Shown one piece after another: positions 33,617 to 46,388 of a stretch of DNA of 64,000 nucleotides. The position numbers and the translations under genes were made by a program. Under the pieces are notes generated by a model. That model was not told the DNA's origin and did not search any database. It saw only the letters and a list, made by a program, of their open reading frames with translations. Source of the DNA: Hirudo medicinalis (lineage: Eukaryota; Annelida; Clitellata; Hirudinida; Hirudinidae); contig MPNW01000095.1 of the NCBI GenBank assembly GCA_011800805.1, forward strand, positions 94,540 through 158,539, read 5' to 3'. Each line of letters begins with the position of its first letter. The stretch's first letter is position 1.

Positions 33617-36600
33617 GTCATCGCATCTAGAACTATTATCACATTAGTCGAGCACACGAAATTGTTTTATTGAGAATCGATCTGCTTTCTACAAGGCGGT
33701 ATCATCATTGCAAGCAGTGCAAGGCACGCCGATGAGCAGCTAAAGTGTAGGTCTGCTCTTGACTGCAACTCAAGTATTCAAATCACTTTCAACAGTTTTG
33801 CTGTTTTTTGTGTGAATATTACATGCAGTTTTATTTTTTTATCTCACCTAAATAAATTAAATTGCCTATTTAATGAAAATGATTTATTGTAACACTAACT
33901 CTAGCGAGAAAGGCATAAATCGAGCGGCAACTAAAACTTGCGAACGGCCTCGTAATGAAATATAATTTTCTGACCTTTTCTTCCAACACCATTTTGTGCC
34001 CAATCAGAGGCCTGCAGGCTCAAAGGCTTAGCTGTGAGAACAACCAGGTATTGAAGATCCCTCCAAGTGAGCTCAGGACTGAAGGAATATAATCAGTTTT
34101 AATAAACATCTAATGATTACAAATTATAAAACAATTTAATAGATTAAAATGCAAACATAATGAATCAAAAACAATAAATGTATTTCGTAATGATGACCGA
34201 ACGAGTTGAATGTACTTTGAAATCCAATAACGAATCCTACAATGCATTTGTAAGATTAAATAAAATTATTAAACAAAAAGATTAATTAAATAAGATTAAT
34301 TAAAGAAAAATATAAAGACCTATAAAGATGTACTTATGATGTAACTTATCAGAATGTAAACACACTTGGCCTGAAGAACCAAAGCTGCGAGTCCGGCTGC
34401 CAGAGGAGCAGAGGCAGATGTTCCCGTGTGGGACTCGGTACAACTCTTCCTGAGATCCGTCGTCACCTGACATTTTATAACGCAATCTTAATGCGATGAC
34501 AACGTTAACTATTATTATTACTAACAAATTAAAACAATTAAATCGATTCAAATAAATTCGCAATTACGATCTGCTTCTCGATGTTCGAGCCGCTGCTGAA
34601 CGTGGTGGCCAGGGTGGAGGAGCAGGCCTCGGAATACCAAGGCACCTGCCCCGTCTCGGTGGTGCTGCTGATGGACAGAGTGAAGATGCTGTTGGTGTAT
34701 CCGTCGCAGTTGCACCCGTCGCCTTCCTTGCCTCCGTTGCCCGAAGCCCAAACGAAGATGGAGCCCAGACCTCTCCTTCCCTTCAAAAAGAACATTTACC
34801 GATAAACTCGACCGACATCGGTGACTTAATGTTTGTGGAGAGGTCTCCTTATCGAATCCAACATTATAACTGTATGTTTACAAGTCAAGGCACTTAATCA
34901 ATATCTGCTTGAAAGCATGTTTCATCAAAAACTTCACAGAACTTTACACATCAGCAAGTGAAAACCTTTACCTCGTGCAAGTCCTCTTTTAAATATCATC
35001 GACCATTACTCATTCACTTTTATCAGCAAACTAAAATCATTATAAAACAAAACTAGCAGATGTCTGAACGACGGTTGCAAAAAAATATGCAACGACCGAC
35101 CCTTTGAATTCCCTCCTCGAAGGCTCTCCTGGCCAGGGGTCCGGGGCCGTCGACCGTGGTGCCGTCGTCGTCGGGACCCCAGGAGGCACTGAAGATGTCG
35201 ATGTGTTGCGGTCGCATGTTCAACGACTGAGCTTCGACGGCATCGGTTACGTCGCCGTCCAACATCCGGACGCCTGAAGAAATGGAGACCACACACATGG
35301 TTAATCCAGTCATCCTAAATATATCGGCAATTATTATTAATAATTAATAATATAATATATTATTATATTATATTATAATATATTTATATGGTAATATATA
35401 ACATATTGACAATACATAATATATTGGTAATACATAACATATCGGCAATATATAATATACGGACAATATATAATATATTGGCAAAATATAATAAATCAGC
35501 AAATGCTATAATTGATTAATTAACCCAAAAATATCAAGGAGGCTCTTATTATTTTTGTTGAAATAGTGAATAATAATAACAATAACAATAGTAAAAATTT
35601 ACTTGACTTAGCAACTAGACCATCCATCTCTGGCAATGAATTAACATTATCATTGTGAGTAACATTGTGAGTAACATTGTGAGTAACATTGTGAGTAATA
35701 TTGTGAGTAACATTGTGAGTAATATTGTGAGTAACATTGTGAGTAATATTGTGAGTAACATTGTGAGTAATATTGTGAGTAACATTGTGAGTAATATTGT
35801 GAGTAACATTGTGAGTAACATTGTGAGTAATATTGTGAGTAACATTGTGAGTAACATTGTGAGTAATATTGTGAGTAATGTTGTTACTCGATCATAAGAT
35901 TTGTTGCCAATTAATCAAACTAAGTCAGTTAGAAGAGTCGAGTGTTTGTAGAACTTATGTGATGCATATAGCTTTATCAGAGTTACTTGTAAGATGAAAT
36001 AATCTACGCAATTTACGCACTTTATGAGCATAATAAACAAAAGTTTTCTTTAAATAAGGAATAATAACAATGGATAAGAATAAAAGTCAGTTTTAAAATA
36101 ATAAACAAATGGAATTAAATGCATTTTATGAGCAAAAAGGATGCAAAACATCCTCAACCTGGTCATAATTCAACAGGAGCCTACCTCCGATCCTGGCATC
36201 GTAAGCCACCCCCACACTACAGATGCCATTATTAGCCTCTGCTGCAACCTCTCCTGCACATCTTGTACCGTGTCTACATTAAAAGGGCAATAACAATATA
36301 GTAATGTATTAATGTTACATAAATTACATTAATATTAACAATGGCACTAATTATAATCGTAATAGCTGATAATAAGCTGATGTTAATAATCACCAATTAA
36401 CCAACAAATAAAACCATTTGCAAAACCTGTGGAACAAATTACGTTTAAACTTGAAAAGAATTCGATGGAAAAGTATGGCGTTCGAAACCGAGCAGAAGCA
36501 GGAACTCGATATTGTCGATGTTTTTGCTCACAACAGAATTAGCAACCGAACAATGAAAAGGCGTTCTTAGCAACTTTTTCGGCTCTCGTCCCCTCTGGTG

Positions 36601-39600
36601 ACGATAAATCACGAAGCGCTAAATAACCACTCAAAAATTGTCAAACTGATTTTAGCCAGGTTTCTTTTAACATTCTGAGTTGCCTTGCCTTGTTACTGTT
36701 TGTAGCTGGTGCCTGATGATTGGTTGTGATGATGATGGCAGTAGTGGTGATAATGATGACAATGGTGGTGGTAACTAAACACCTCGATTAGCTCGACGAG
36801 AGAATTTAGGTTGAAATCTGGACTTCGAATGATGACCGAAATGGATAAAGCACACGCACACGCACGCACACAAACACTGTTCCTCGTCGATGATGTTAAC
36901 AATCACAGTAATTGTTTCGCCCATTGGTAATGAGAGTTTCAAAATTATTTTGATGATTACGTCGACACCACTGACCTGTTTTCGTTGGTGTAATCGTAGC
37001 GAGGCTGGGGATCGGGGTCCTGATCGTTGACGTCGTAACTGGCAAGAGGATCCTTGGCAATCAACAAGTGGGGATACGTTCCGTTATCACGTTATCGCAT
37101 TATCGCAAGTATGCCGCTCATTTGCCCGCTTAATTTGCTTAAGACGATCGAATACCCGATTCTCGCTTTTTTATTAAAATAATTACGCATCGATTTAAAA
37201 ACTTTCGGTCGGCATCGCTGCATTTTCGAGTCGCCCAATCGAGCATTTATCCCGGGAGACAAACATACATAATTTTTCTTAAGATCGGGATGATCTTTCT
37301 CGATGCCGTCGTCGAGGATCGAAACCACGACCCCTTGGCCGGTGTAACCCTTGTTCCAAGCTGCCAACACTTTCATGTCCAACACGCCTCCACCGTTCTG
37401 CAACGACAACAAAATTGACTTCCAGAACATAAGAAATCCGTCAAAGGTTTAATGTCCAGGTGATAGGCGCAATTGCGAGATATTAATTTTTTTTAATTTG
37501 CATCTATTTTTAAGATATTTGTTGATATCGTGATCGTTGATAATTAATTGTCTACACCGTGAGATATTATAAGAGGATCTCAGGAACATTTGTTTGAACG
37601 TTTCGGATCAAAGGCACGAACCCAACAATTAACGTCTTTTTAAAGGTTGAATGAATATCTCTCATATTATCATAATCCGAATCATCGTCGTCATCATCGT
37701 CGTCGTCGTTGTCATCGCCGTCACCGGCAGCAACGATCGCTTGAAAAGGGCAACAAATCCAATTAAGTTAGCTTGGTTCAACAATAAATCAACTGAAGGA
37801 ATATTTGAGTTGGAGTTGTAATCATTGGTTCTAAATAATTATCACCAGAGGGACTCCGGCCATTTTGAACAGAGCAGCAAACCATAACAACATAATCTAA
37901 TATAAATAATAAAGATGCTGAAACCCCGACAACGCCGTTAACACGTGAGGAGCACCTCGAGATTGCAATAATTTCTTCTTGATGTATTTTTTTATAATGC
38001 CTCCCATAAAACATTAGAAAGACAGAAATCCCACGAACCCAGAACGAAACATTGCAACATCGTCGTTCAGGAGTTTCACAACCTTTTTTTTTTAGTCTCT
38101 GCGCATTCGATGTCGGCGTCTTTCGAGAGATGCGCTTTCAAAACATTGGAAACCCGTCGTCATAATTGAAGATTACTCGATGTAAACATTATCGAACAAA
38201 TTGTTATTGGTCGTAGATTATTGGTTACCATGTTAATGGTGATGAGGAGGATGAGGCGAAGGGATCAAAAATGAATGAGACAGAAAACACTTCCAGTGAG
38301 CATTGAAATGATGGATAGTGGAATTTGGTGAAGGCCTGATTCTTTGCATGGAGTTGATGGCAGGGATGAATTACAAAACCAATCTATCTCCTCTTTGGTG
38401 AGTTTATCAACAACAACAACAACAACAAATGTGTGAGGACATGTTGTTGCTTGATTTGGATCATCACTCCAGCATTAAAATGTCATTCGACAAGACAACA
38501 ACACAATGGCATAAATTAGAATTATATTTATTCCATTACCGAAATAATTTCTTAAATTCCACTAACCAGGTACCACATTCTGGGCCATTTGTGATCATTG
38601 AAAAGCAATTCTCTCTTAATCCTTCTTCTTGCTACCTGTTGCTGCACCCATGACACCTTAAAAAAAAACCCTTTTTTATAATTACTTAAAGACTTAAAGA
38701 ATTAATAAAATTAATTAAAACTATAAAAATAAAAACCTAAAACCGACATGCAGGTTTTAAAAAATACAATTTGTATTCTCTGTATGCAACAAATGAATTT
38801 TTTAAATCTCGCTCAGGCACGAACAATTAAATTGTTCCGACGCCAAAGTCGCCAAAAAAAGAAAAAAGTGTTGATTTGAACAAAACAAAACTAATGTTTC
38901 ACAACAGCCACTTGAAATGTTATCCTGATAATTGTAGTCATTCATTTCCTCAACAAAAATAATGTTCAGAAGGTCAAAAGGCAAGTCTAAGAGGAAGATG
39001 AGATTCTTTTGGTTTTGATGAATTGGTGATTTTTTTGGTGATTAATTTTCAAAAAAATATATCAAGATGACAATGCCAAGTCTGAATTGGTCCGTAAAAA
39101 TTCTAAAGATTTAAGAGCCACAATGGCCTAGCAGTAATGGCTAATAATTCATAATAATTCGTAATTTGTTACAGAACTACAAGACCTATAATTCTAACGA
39201 ATTATCAGGAAATTATGAAAGTGGAGCCAAGTCATACTGTAGAGTCAAAGCAAGGTAATTTTATCTTAGGAATTTAGGTGCACACAAGTGTTTTGGAAAT
39301 ATTTAATCTTTCCTGTTGCATGTTATTTTAAGATAGGACAAAATCCATGTAGGATAATAATTATGAAAGTATTTGTAATAGCAATTACCAATAATCAAGA
39401 GTATTCAATTAATAATCATTGCTGAAGTGTCTTCATTGTGTTGAGTGCATCCATTGATCGATAAGATCAGGTGTAATGACTGACAAAGAATGGCCAACCT
39501 TGGAGTCCATTTCCAGCGTCATCAGATGTTCTTTGTTCTTCCCGAGCGACCTCTTTAGAACTCGAGGATGTCTGAACAGGAAGTAGTCATCTAGAATCTG

Positions 39601-42341
39601 TTCAATCAATCAAGCAAAACAGTCAGGATGTTGTGATGATATGCGAAAGGAGAAGATCTTGATGACGCTGAAACAACTATTGCTTTTGCTTCAGGAAACA
39701 AGAATCTCTGAACATTAGAAACAATGACCAATACTGCCTCTCAGAGAATTCAATGCTTTTCTTTTACTTGTAAATGGACTGTAATTGAGAGTTTCATGCT
39801 GTCTGGTCCTCAAACATTCAAAATGAACTTTGAAAGTAAGAACTCGTAAATTTGTGAACAAAAGTGTTTTCGTAAATATTTTATTTAAAATAATTGTTTT
39901 ATTTCTTTTTCTTTTTGCGATTGAACTACATAATGAAACAATATTAGAAATTAGAGAGGCAAAAGATAAGATTTTTTATCTAGCAAGGATATCAAAAGTG
40001 TTTCTTATGAACAACTTTAATGAGGCAACAAATGTTGCAAACAAACAAATATTTTTAATATTATTCAATTATGTATTCAAAAACTTCAAAAAAAGAATGA
40101 AAATCATTTCTTATCCTTTCTTGAGTGAAAAGCAATTTGTCATCTTCCAGATTGGTCAAGGAATGGTTATTGTCCTCATGACAACAAGAAAACATAACGA
40201 AGGGCATGTGATTCCTCAAACGTTTGCAAAAAATGTTTTACAGTGATAAATGTCTTTCAGGACTCAATGAAACCATGAATGTTCAACTGATAGTTGATGG
40301 CAGTGATGGTTATAATGAAAACAATACAACATCTATGATTTTTCAATATCAAAAATCATTACATTCAACCCTGGAAATCACAATGTTGACCAGCAAAGCA
40401 TAAGACTCGTGACATGACAAGTCAGAGCTTCGACACTGACCACACACCTCTTGAATTCATGTCTTGGCACATCGAGGATAAAAAATACAGGAAATTATTC
40501 CAGCTGATTGATAAACCATTTTTTGTTGGTTTCACAATTTCTGTTTAACAAGCATCATAAAACTTTCATGAAGAATTAAAGGAATAGCATACTTTAGATG
40601 GACTTTCATGTCCCCAAAAATTGAGAAACTTTGAAAATTCACTCTGAAGTTTAAAAATGCAAACAAATCAGGAAATTCAAACTTCTGTCTCAGATGGCAT
40701 GACAAAAGCAGAAGAATTGGACAAGAAAAGTTATAGATTTGATCAAATACAGAAAAGGAAGGATTATATCGGAAGGATTATATCGTATGACTTCATATAA
40801 AATGCAAATTATGATAACCTAATTGAAATTTTCAAAAAAAAACAAATTGTTTATGTAAGGATTTCAACAATTCTATGCAAAAACAATTCCAGTTCATCAA
40901 GGATTTCTTAGAGTTGTGAATCCCTAACTTTGACCACAAATTAAATACAGAGTGATTATCAGGTTGGCAATTTGTTTATTATTGCATCTTTACAAAATAT
41001 CCAAAAAGAATTGATGTGAAAGACTAAATATATTATGATTAAAATTATGAAGGACTGGTTCTTCCTTGTGACATTTTTCAACTCTATTGTACTTTTAGGT
41101 TTTCCCAACCTCAAGCCGAAGAACTCAACTCCAAAGCTGAACATATATCATGTCTCCATCTAGATTCCATCTGGATCTCCATCTTGAAGAAAGGAGGAAA
41201 GCAACAAAAAAGAAGTGCTTTTGAAAATAAGGCTAATCAAATATATTTCAATATCAGTGCAGGTGCTGGGGTTGTTGTTAATGAATAAGAACCATCATTG
41301 TTATCACTACGATCTTCCCCACAATTATCACATTATTAATTAAAAACCAGTTAATGCAATTAACAAAAATAAGATGAATGCTGGTTGTTGTTGTAATGAA
41401 TGCTGGTTGTTGTTATAATGAATGCAGCGATATGATAATCATAGGGAAGATTATAATGACAACAATGATGATTCTTATTCATGATTCACTTACTCTTGTT
41501 AACTAGTTAATAAAAAGTTTAACCAAATCAAAGATGGAATTATCACCATGACATGACCATCATAATCATCATCAACATCTTCAGATGCATAAAAATATGA
41601 TATGAAAATCATCAAAAGGATCCCATGTGCAGTCAATAACACTGTAATTTATGACAGAAAATTATTGCAAAACCTTTAGGTAATGCAAAAACCATTCTTA
41701 ATTGCTGTGTGGACCATAAAACCGAAATATTTATCATCGTTTTGGCTCCGTATCATTTCATCGTCTTCATGTACGATAAGTCCCATCACTAACCATTGCA
41801 TCACCAACCTATACATTAAGTGTATCTTATATTTTGCAAAAACTTTTATTATACTGCTATTACATACATATTTTATCGTTAAGCACCTCCATTTATCATC
41901 AAATCAGGAGACAAAAAAATAACACAGAAGGCTACCCACAGTTGCTACCATATTTCATGAAAAATTATTAAAAATTCAGAATAAATAATGCCAAAAACAA
42001 CTTATTCACCTTAAAAATTATAAATACTTCTCAACAATCACACTTTGACAAGCTCCCACCAATTGTGTTAAATGAATAAAAGTGAATTAATTGTTGAAGA
42101 TATGTTGAGATGATAATAATAATAATCATAAATGAAATAAGTGGGTTTGCTATAATCGGTCACCGACCTTGGCAACATAGATGAATCCATACTGTGTTGC
42201 AATCTTCCTTGCAATTTCCTCAGTTCCATTTATTTTCACAGCCCATTGGTTTGTAAATGTTGTGTGAGATGTGCCATCAACCAAGTTGCTGGATAAGATG
42301 GAAGAGATTACCAATAGGTAGGCGTTGACACGAATCCACAT
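30675..42341 (-). CDS. FURIN: Furin-like proprotein convertase (subtilisin/kexin family)
   Basis: Fourteen minus-strand exons: 42168..42341, 39499..39597, 38567..38641, 37269..37397, 36976..37052, 36185..36273, 35101..35273, 34568..34780, 34366..34466, 33975..34078, 33417..33534, 33032..33196, 32717..32853, 30675..30901; 626 codons plus stop, every phase matching. A signal peptide is followed by the prodomain, with internal site RVLKR-Ser75 and autocleavage site RRRIKR-Glu102, both at the furin positions. Catalytic residues: Asp145 ([15 protein letters not shown]), His186 ([11 protein letters not shown]), oxyanion Asn287 (WASGNGG), Ser360 (HTGTSASAP). The P domain has [23 protein letters not shown] and MTTHSWGE, ending [11 protein letters not shown]. 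Vertebrate furin's RGD reads RGE here. There is no Cys-rich domain; the tail is Ser-rich with a short hydrophobic stretch, so anchoring is uncertain. Expected role: cleaves secretory precursors after RxKR sites in the Golgi. Confidence 0.93.
31270..31345. repeat. Four diverged copies of a 19 bp repeat (furin-like gene, last intron)
   Basis: Units start GTCTTGTGAGCTGCGTCAC and recur four times in register with substitutions, followed by a GTCTC stub. Confidence 0.8.
31655..31830. repeat. 29 bp minisatellite, six copies, with GCAGCTGC core
   Basis: The block AAGCAGCTGCAGGGGTT starts at 31665, 31694, 31723, 31752, 31781 and 31810, joined by AATTAATAATGN. Copies differ mainly at one base. Each holds the palindrome GCAGCTGC with a CAGCTG E-box. 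It lies in the last intron of the furin-like gene. Confidence 0.95.
32150..32215. repeat. AAT then AAC microsatellite
   Basis: About 14 AAT triplets pass directly into about 7 AAC triplets, in the last intron of the furin-like gene. Confidence 0.95.
32297..32345 (-). other. Candidate alternative 3' exon of the furin-like gene
   Basis: A 49 bp segment bounded by TGCAG and a GTTGAT donor, in the phase left by exon 13 (one base over). It reads [15 protein letters not shown], which fits the last P-domain strand of furin (GxLxxFxLxLYGT) as well as the terminal exon does. Because both segments encode the same strand, they look like alternatives. Splicing this exon to the terminal exon at 30901 would shift that exon into another frame with a longer hydrophobic segment. 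Confidence 0.4.
33296..33365. repeat. AAT/AAAT repeat in furin-like intron 11
   Basis: AAT triplets with periodic AAAT interruptions between P-domain exons 11 and 12. Confidence 0.9.
33570..33614. repeat. ATC microsatellite in furin-like intron 10
   Basis: About 14 ATC triplets a few tens of bases upstream (gene sense) of exon 11. Confidence 0.9.
35403..35510. repeat. Degenerate 18 bp AT-rich tandem repeat
   Basis: Six copies of an ATATTGGCAATATATAAT-like unit in register (35403, 35421, 35439, 35457, 35475, 35493), in furin-like intron 6. Confidence 0.8.
35652..35879. repeat. 12 bp minisatellite, 19 copies
   Basis: The unit ATTGTGAGTAAY recurs 19 times without indels; the last base is C or T in a partly alternating pattern, implying a 24 bp higher-order unit in part. 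On the plus strand every unit contains GTGAGT, the 5' splice consensus. It lies in furin-like intron 6, whose transcript comes from the other strand. Confidence 0.97.
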
Positions 42342-44083
42342 CCTATGCTCAGAGCATGGAGTGATGTTAATCAGTTCTCCAATGCAGCTGTACAACCGAC
42401 AAAGACTTGAGACTTCTATGTACACAAATAAGAAAATTTATGGGAAATGGCGTCTTCTGTAATCCTCGCCTGTGTTGCTTGCACCTCTGCAGACTTCAAC
42501 GTGCGAAAATAATGTTATAATGTATAAAACGACACGAATATTCGGTATCTTGCGAGAGATTTTCTTCCATGGAAAGGCGACTTCAGTGGAGACTGGATAT
42601 TTGCCAATGAATTTCCTCGAGAAATAATCTTCACCTCCCGAAGTTAATAAAAATTGTTTAAGCAAATTCTGACAATTCTAACGACTTCAAGCTAATCCCC
42701 CTTCGGCTATTTTGATATGAAAATTCGGTAGTACGAAACCGATGTTGTGCTAGATAAGAGCAAGTTGAAGTAAAATTTTTTTTAAATCAAATAAACTGCC
42801 ACTAAATCTAATATCATTTACATAAATTCATAATAAATCAAATTGCTTTTTGTTACTCTTAACATTTCCTTATTTCACATCCATGAAATTTTTTTGTGAA
42901 AGTATTAAATGTACAAATTTAAAATTTAAGATTTTATACCAACCATAGTTTATGTATTAGACAGATTTTAAGTCATATACAAATTATGAAACTTTATGAT
43001 CATTAATTAAATCATTTTTCTAACATCCCTTCAATAATAAATTTCTGCAAAATAGATAAATAACCACTACCTTTTTTGCAAGATTTTAAATGTCGTTTAA
43101 TATAAAGATATCAATTGGGATATCAATATCAGAGTTTGATTAGAGTGGCTTATGTTCAACAGAACTTCGCGACCATTAATGGGAACCTTTCTGAAGAGGA
43201 ATGTTTTTAGGGCGGAGTGAAATCCGGCTGGATCAATGTTGGTAATCGAAGAGGGAGTCTTTTCCAGATCTTCGGGCCAACAACATCTATAGAGCTGCCA
43301 TACAGTGTCGAAGCGAAGGGCAGATGATTCGACGAAGGAGCCCCTGGTTTCTGATCTAAGCCCGCGCCTAGCAGGAATATGTAAGGTTCGAGTGAAAGGC
43401 AGATATGACGGTGCATGACCCAGGAAAGACTTTAAAGCGAGTGAAGAAATTTGTAGTCAATTCTTTGGCGAATGCGTAGCCAGTGGAGAAGAGGAGTGAG
43501 GCGGTCATGTTTTCTTTTGCTGTTTATGATTTTAGCAGCTGCGTTGATGACACGCTGCAGTTGCTCTAGGCGGTAGGCAGGTAAACCAACCAGCGTTAAT
43601 AGAAAGTAATGATTAAGTTAAATTTAAAATTCAGTAAGTGATGATAATGAAGCTAAGAGGCAAAGAGGCTTTTTAAGTTCATTTTAGAAGTTTAGAAAAC
43701 CTTATTAAAAAAATTGGTCAACCACTGTTATTCCCATGGCCAAGGAACTTGGTAAAAGCTCATGTGATTCGAAATTGTTCATCTTATGGGTTTCAATATT
43801 CAGAGCTTACGCTTTATTATGACCTAAACACTACTTAGGTTTGGAGTGGCAGACTTTAGTCACTTTAAATGTTAAGTTATTTAAAGCAGTGGTTAAATTC
43901 TCTATTAATTCCAACTTAATTCCAATGTCGGCTTTCAAAAAGGTAGCTTTAAATTAGTGCCAAATTTAGAAAAGCTTTAGAAAGTTTATGAACGAGGAAC
44001 TTGCTCTTATTGTATGAAGAGCGCGGGGGCCTGAGTGGCTTGGATCGAGTGGAATCGCAATTTGATCAAGTCCAGTAACCAAG
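42342..44083. other. Head-to-head interval between furin-like gene and Lys-rich gene
   Basis: It carries the promoters of both divergent genes and a LINE relic (about 43200-43600). Otherwise AT-rich with no credible exon. Confidence 0.5.
43200..43600 (-). mobile_element. LINE reverse-transcriptase C-terminal relic
   Basis: Minus-strand frames give LPAYRLEQLQRVINAAAKI and RLTPLLHWLRIRQRIDYKF, then, after a stop and frame changes, an APSYLPFTRTLHIP-type block and VVGPKIWKRLPLRL. This is the conserved C-terminal tail of ORF2 in CR1/L2-like non-LTR retrotransposons. At least one stop and two frameshifts show it is dead. Only the 3' end of the element is present, as expected of 5'-truncated LINE insertions. 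Confidence 0.75.
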
Positions 44084-46388
44084 ATGTCTAAGATGAAGAA
44101 AATAAAAACCATGAAACGTTCGTCAGCCATGGAAGAAGCCGAATTAGTTTTCGAAAAGTTTGTTTTGTTAGACGAATTCGACAGTGCCTCGACTCATAAG
44201 GACAAAAAACATGGAAATAAAGTCGGAAAGCGAGTCGAAAATAAAAAAAACATTGTGGATAAGTTTCTAAACTCCCTGAAACGGAATAAAGCGATCAAAG
44301 GCAATGAGCGCGACAAAGAAAATAAAAAGGATTACAAGCCAAGGATCCGCGCAAGTTAGTGGCATTTTTTGCTTTATGTCAACATTTTTGCTTCAAAAAT
44401 ACTTTAATGTTTGTCATGGAGTAATGTCATGGTATTATTATTATAAAAATAATTATTTCATTCTTAATTTGTTAAGAAAACTTTAGATCTGTCAATTTCC
44501 AAATGGTGTTGCTTATTCTTCCAATCAGTTACATGCTACTTATTAAAGTAGATATTGGGATTTGGGATAATAATTCCTGCAATTTTATAATATTTAGTCA
44601 ATGTTTAACTTTAGCTTAAGATGTGAATCAAAATGATTTTTGCTTAAGATGTGAATCAAAATGGTAAGGATGCCAGAGATTTCAAGCGAAAAACTTCTTC
44701 GAAGACCTCAAAGGTATTTGCACAAGAAGGAAATGAAGAAAAAGCCTGCATCTCATCTCAGGGAAGAAAATCACCTCCCTCCTTTTGGCTCATTGCACCG
44801 CCTCCACCTCTACCCTCTCCGAGATTTCTTGAATATAAGGGATTCAGTGATTTAGAATTTGATGGAGTAGAATCAAGTTAGTTGAAGCATCAAACGAGAT
44901 AATTTATGATGTGTTTTCGGTTGCTTTACTATGTTACATGGTTAGGATTATAAATTTAATTTTATAGTAGTTTTATTGCTTAATATTTGAAGCAAACCTA
45001 TAATTTCTTGATAAGACTAGATAAATTTTTAGCAACATCGATATGATCAATTTTTTCTAACCCTAGATATTATATAAGACTAGGCCTTCCTGCATACAAT
45101 CAGCTCAATGAATAATTTTTATATTAGGGTCCCAGTCAGAAGAAATCAAAGATGACACTGACGATAATGAAGATGACACTGATGATATAGATGGAGAAAG
45201 TGATAAGTTTGAAGACGTTTCAGATGAGGAGAAGCAAAGAAGAGTGGAGGAAGTCAGCAGGATGATGGACAAAATTGTTGAAAAGCAATTTGGTTGGTTA
45301 GGCATCCTCATTATTATTTAAGATTGTAAATCTGGTCCTTCTAAATATTATTATTTGAATGAAGCACTTATTTCAAATTGTCAAAAAATTGTCTTATGAA
45401 AAAGGCATTCCAGGGTCCTTAGCTTTGACTGAAGTTTTGCATGATCGACTTGTAATTAGTGTTATTGCACCCAGTTGTTTTGAAGTTTTGAATGATTCTC
45501 AACTACTTCAAAGTTGTAACAGTCATCTTATTCTTAAGGGCTCAAACTTGAAAATACAATTTCAAGAAGCAGTTCTTCAGCAAGTGTGAGTTATTGCTTA
45601 TTTTATTAATGTTAATGTTTCTTTTCAAAGATGGTCAAAGTCTAGCCTGTCTAAATATGAATAAATATCATTTTATGCTAATTCTTTACAGGCCAGTATG
45701 TGATATAGATTATTATATAATAGCAGAATCATTATAGCATGTAATGGTTTATAAATATTAGGTCCTAATTTACTTAATGCATTTGCAGTGCAACTTGTTT
45801 AATGTTTTATTTCATTCTCAACTGTTCAACTTCCTACCTCAACTGCTCGTGTTCCTTGCAACTATAAACATATATTGTGTGTTATATATTATTATTATTA
45901 TTTTAATATTATCATTATCATCACCACCACCATCATCATCATTATTATTATTATCATTACAGGTTACAACTATAAATATATACATTTAAAGATTTCCAGC
46001 CTCGGTCAGCATTTGATCAGTGATCGCTCTTACAAGTTCTTTAAGGCCGAAGTCAATTCCTTCATCAGTCGCATAACGACAAGCTCCTCAATCAGATCGG
46101 CCTGCTATTCTCCGTAGCACGATCTGCCATTAGGAAGGTCGGTTTGAACACATCTGAAGGTCAGGAGGTTTCCAAAAATGCAATGAGATTTTATGAAGAT
46201 GCTTATGTGCCCCTGGTTTCTGAAGCTGGAGGATTGGTAGGTTCTGTAGATACGACTATAACATTAGTATTTATTATTATTTAACATATGGGAATAATAA
46301 GATATGATAAAGTCATCATTTGAAATGAGATGTACTTTCTCCTTAGGAGAGTCTCATCCAATCAGAAACAGAGGTAGAAGATATGTAG
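44084..46388 (+). CDS. Unrecognised Lys-rich/acidic protein (six-exon model, one apparent frameshift)
   Basis: Model: 44084..44354, 44649..44876, 45128..45292, 45414..45585, 46000..46236, 46347..46388. All junctions are GT-AG and phases agree, but exon 5 needs one extra base at about 46068-46072 to join FFKAEVNSFISR to HNDKLLNQIGLLFSVARSAI. About 371 residues: a very basic N-terminus, a proline stretch (APPPPLPSP), an acidic segment (DDTDDNEDDTDD), then a likely folded helical C-terminal half ending ESLIQSETEVEDM. I do not recognise the family. The basic/acidic composition suggests a nuclear or nucleolar protein, which is inference only. The acceptor of exon 2 is duplicated: two GCTTAAGATGTGAATC copies 28 bp apart, and only the second keeps the frame open. 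Confidence 0.6.

Noticed and set aside
35615..35897. 80-codon repeat ORFs on both strands (Ser-Asn-Ile-Val and Leu-Thr-Met-Leu types)
   Set aside because: Open because the 12 bp unit has no stop in those frames; lies in an intron of the furin-like gene.
44010..44060. tRNA A-box-like GGCCTGAGTGGC upstream of the Lys-rich gene
   Set aside because: No B box or cloverleaf partner downstream; likely chance in a 5' UTR.
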